Positions 33,053 to 34,639 of a stretch of DNA of 34,639 bases are shown here, one piece after another. How positions within the stretch are numbered: the stretch's first letter is position 1; each line of letters opens with the position of its first letter. A program made the position numbers and the translations under genes. The stretch lies in assembly GCA_947629575.1 (NCBI GenBank), contig CANREF010000019.1, positions 1 through 34,639 on the forward strand. Direction: 5' to 3'. The notes under the pieces are model-generated. The model saw nothing but the letters and a program-made list of their open reading frames with translations. It had not been told where the DNA came from and did no database searches. This DNA is from an uncultured Clostridia bacterium. Lineage in GTDB: Bacteria > Bacillota > Clostridia > Christensenellales > Borkfalkiaceae.

Positions 33053-34111
33053 ATGGGCAACGAGATCAAAACAGAGGAAGAACAAACAAGGCCGGCGGAA
33101 AAAATTACTTTTTTGCAGATCTATTGTGCAATCGGAAGCGGGGTCGCACTCGTTGTATCGATCGTAGCAATGGTGATGTATATGAGCGGGTCGTTTTCCG
33201 TTTTTGGCCGTGACATGACGATCGTTTCGGCCGCAGAGCTGATTTTGAAAGTATTTAATATGAACAGCGCTATCTGGTATCGCAGCATTTTCGGCATGGT
33301 GCTCGGAGTGCTGTATTATGCGCTGCTTCTTGTGATGTGCAAGTGCCTTTATTTTGTCATCGCTTCAATGGTGCGATTGCTTTCGCGGCGTCAGATCGGG
33401 GTCATGACAGCGCGAGGCACAGAAAAAAGATTTCCCGTTGAAAATTATTTCCGCAGATCCGTTTGCGAATGTCTTTGCATCTTTGAGATGCTTTGCATAT
33501 TTCTTGTCATGGGCGCAGCGACGACGGAGTTGGTATATACAAGGGGGACGATCGCCCTGTTCATCGCCTTTGGCGTCGTAGCGGTCATGCGCGCGATCGG
33601 GGGGAGTATCGCGAGAAAAGATAAAGTCGCCGGTTTCATACTGGACGCGATCAAAGCGGTTTTTTTGCACGCGTCGGTCTGTCTCTTGGCTTTTCTATTG
33701 ACTGCGCCGTGCGTCAAAACTTTTATCGAGGGCTTCAGTGTGCTGTTGAATGGCAATTTGAACACTTCGGGGGGGATCGTCCGCATCGCAATCTATTCGC
33801 TTTATTCTTCTTTAGCAGTGCCCATTCTGCTTTTTATCCTCGACATCTTCTTTTTGCGCCTGTTGCACGTGTATAGCGAAGGTTTGAGCCTCGACCTCGT
33901 ACAACGCAAAACCATGATCGTTCTTTTGGTGATCATGGCGCTCGGGCTCATATTCAGATGTATTTTTGTCTCGGTAACGGGTTCGGTCGAGTTGCATACG
34001 TTTACAGTTTGGCTTGGGATGATCAAGGATTCCTATCTTCCCATGCTTTTGCTCTCGCTTACTCTTCTTTTGCTTTGCCCGATTTACGGAAGAGAGGACC
34101 GCACTTTATGA
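33053..34111 (+). CDS. Polytopic membrane protein of unknown function
   Basis: A 352-residue protein with about eight hydrophobic segments (roughly at 19-43, 70-105, 135-155, 158-180, 190-215, 240-265, 282-305 and 318-340) and an acidic, Glu-rich N-terminus placed inside the cell. It resembles no transporter family I can name, and no ATP-binding or catalytic motif is seen. It starts 3 bases after the previous gene without its own strong ribosome binding site, so translation is likely coupled and the two proteins probably act together. A terminator-like hairpin follows at 34176-34200. Confidence 0.8.
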   Translation: MGNEIKTEEEQTRPAEKITFLQIYCAIGSGVALVVSIVAMVMYMSGSFSVFGRDMTIVSAAELILKVFNMNSAIWYRSIFGMVLGVLYYALLLVMCKCLYFVIASMVRLLSRRQIGVMTARGTEKRFPVENYFRRSVCECLCIFEMLCIFLVMGAATTELVYTRGTIALFIAFGVVAVMRAIGGSIARKDKVAGFILDAIKAVFLHASVCLLAFLLTAPCVKTFIEGFSVLLNGNLNTSGGIVRIAIYSLYSSLAVPILLFILDIFFLRLLHVYSEGLSLDLVQRKTMIVLLVIMALGLIFRCIFVSVTGSVELHTFTVWLGMIKDSYLPMLLLSLTLLLLCPIYGREDRTL

Positions 34112-34175
34112 AGTCTTGTCCGAAAATTAAGTCATAAAGGGCCGTACGACGAATAATGCGAACGGAAACGATCAA

Positions 34176-34208
34176 GTGCCTTCCCGATGTGGGAGGGCAC
34201 AGCTTTTA
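34176..34208 (+). terminator. Terminator after the membrane-protein gene
   Basis: GTGCCTTCCC (34176-34185) pairs with GGGAGGGCAC (34191-34200) with one G-T pair and a GATGT loop, then AGCTTTTA. It is moderately good and separates the XRE cassette from ppdK. The bases 34112-34175 show only a weak inverted repeat (CTTTATGA at 34104, TCATAAAG at 34132). Confidence 0.65.
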
Positions 34209-34314
34209 TGCGCGATCAAGTTTCCCCATGTGTCACAGTAAACGCCTGCAAGGCGGATTTTTCCGATTTTTTTGTAAAAATGTGCCTTTTCGGGAAAAAA
34301 TTGCCGTCAAAGGC

Positions 34315-34343
34315 TTGAAATTTTCCCGCAAATGATGTACAAT
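34315..34343 (+). promoter_or_regulatory. Promoter of ppdK
   Basis: TTGAAA (34315-34320), a 17-base spacer, TACAAT (34338-34343), followed by AGGAGGA at 34370-34376 and the ATG at 34386. Confidence 0.75.
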
Positions 34344-34385
34344 GGCTATTGGTTAAGTTCGCAAAATTTAGGAGGAATTTTTTAT

Positions 34386-34639
34386 ATGGCAAAAAAGTAT
34401 TGTTATCTTTTTACCGAAGGTAACGCAAACATGCGTGAACTTCTCGGCGGCAAGGGCGCGAACCTCGCGGAGATGACCAATATCGGTCTTCCCGTCCCTC
34501 AGGGCTTCACCATTTCCACCGAGGCCTGCACGCAGTACTATGAAGACGGCAGACAGATCAATCCCGAGATCCAAGCCGAGATCATGGAATACATCGACAA
34601 GATGGAGCACATCACCGGCAAGAAGTTCGGCGATAAGGA
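34386..34639 (+). CDS. ppdK: Pyruvate, phosphate dikinase, N-terminal part (runs off the window)
   Basis: Interconverts pyruvate plus ATP plus phosphate with phosphoenolpyruvate plus AMP plus diphosphate, in the cytoplasm. In anaerobic Clostridia it commonly serves glycolysis or gluconeogenesis. Only about 84 residues are in the window, but they are diagnostic: [20 protein letters not shown] is followed by [17 protein letters not shown] and the [11 protein letters not shown] segment, the start of the nucleotide-binding domain. AGGAGGA lies 9-10 bases before the ATG and a promoter is visible upstream. The gene has its own transcription unit and is a housekeeping gene, so it marks the chromosomal side of the window. 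Confidence 0.96.
   Translation, partial: MAKKYCYLFTEGNANMRELLGGKGANLAEMTNIGLPVPQGFTISTEACTQYYEDGRQINPEIQAEIMEYIDKMEHITGKKFGDK

Noticed and set aside
1..34639. tRNA, rRNA genes and CRISPR arrays
   Set aside because: None was recognised on either strand. Short tRNA-like stems without a full cloverleaf were not counted.

Overview
The window most likely comes from a Gram-positive, anaerobic gut-type bacterium of the class Clostridia. The support is strong AGGAGG-type ribosome binding sites, near-consensus sigma-A promoters with 17-bp spacers, several lipobox lipoproteins, a binding-protein/two-permease sugar importer without its own ATPase, and a clostridial-type pyruvate phosphate dikinase at the right edge. 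The genus cannot be read from the sequence; Christensenellales or a related lineage is only a guess.

Layout. (1) 1-1740 is the edge of a mobilizable element: a MobV/Pre relaxase, a small element-borne gene and two terminators. No integrase or att site is visible. (2) 1917-9962 is a defence operon behind a consensus promoter: fic, hsdM, hsdS, abiH, hsdR. It is a complete type I restriction-modification system with a Fic AMP-transferase in front and an AbiH-family abortive-infection gene between hsdS and hsdR. hsdS and abiH look clearly more AT-rich than hsdM and hsdR, so that part has probably been exchanged separately. (3) 10337-12511 is a stand-alone GH36 alpha-galactosidase unit. (4) 12699-24438 is a seven-gene glycan capture and import operon. 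It has a consensus promoter, an overlapping LacI-type palindrome and a hairpin-rich leader. It encodes a secreted protein of unknown function, a large lipoprotein with a six-hairpin-glycosidase look, a solute-binding lipoprotein, two MalF/MalG-type permeases, a second paralogous large lipoprotein, and a lipoprotein with InlB-type repeats and a beta-helix. (5) 24439-24878 is non-coding and holds a MITE-like nested inverted repeat and two GC-rich palindromes. (6) 24879-30464 encodes a modular pectinase-fold surface protein with a C-terminal membrane anchor and two tandem CE2-like SGNH esterase lipoproteins. (7) 30528-31568 is a LacI-family regulator, the likely controller of regions 4 and 6. (8) 31635-34111 is a divergent cassette: a small XRE repressor opposite an exported protein and a polytopic membrane protein, both unknown. 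One of two identical-type operators fills the 17-bp promoter spacer exactly. (9) 34386 to the end is the start of ppdK.

Working together: the glycan locus looks like a Gram-positive polysaccharide utilization locus for an acetylated plant polymer, pectin-like or galactose-decorated. Surface enzymes would deacetylate and cut the polymer, lipoproteins would hold and trim fragments, the ABC transporter would import oligosaccharides (using a shared ATPase encoded elsewhere), and the GH36 enzyme, which lacks a signal peptide, would act inside the cell. The substrate is inferred from enzyme families only. The most novel items are the paired GIGDGYWD lipoproteins of unassigned family, the fic-hsdMS-abiH-hsdR arrangement, and the XRE-controlled exported/membrane pair.
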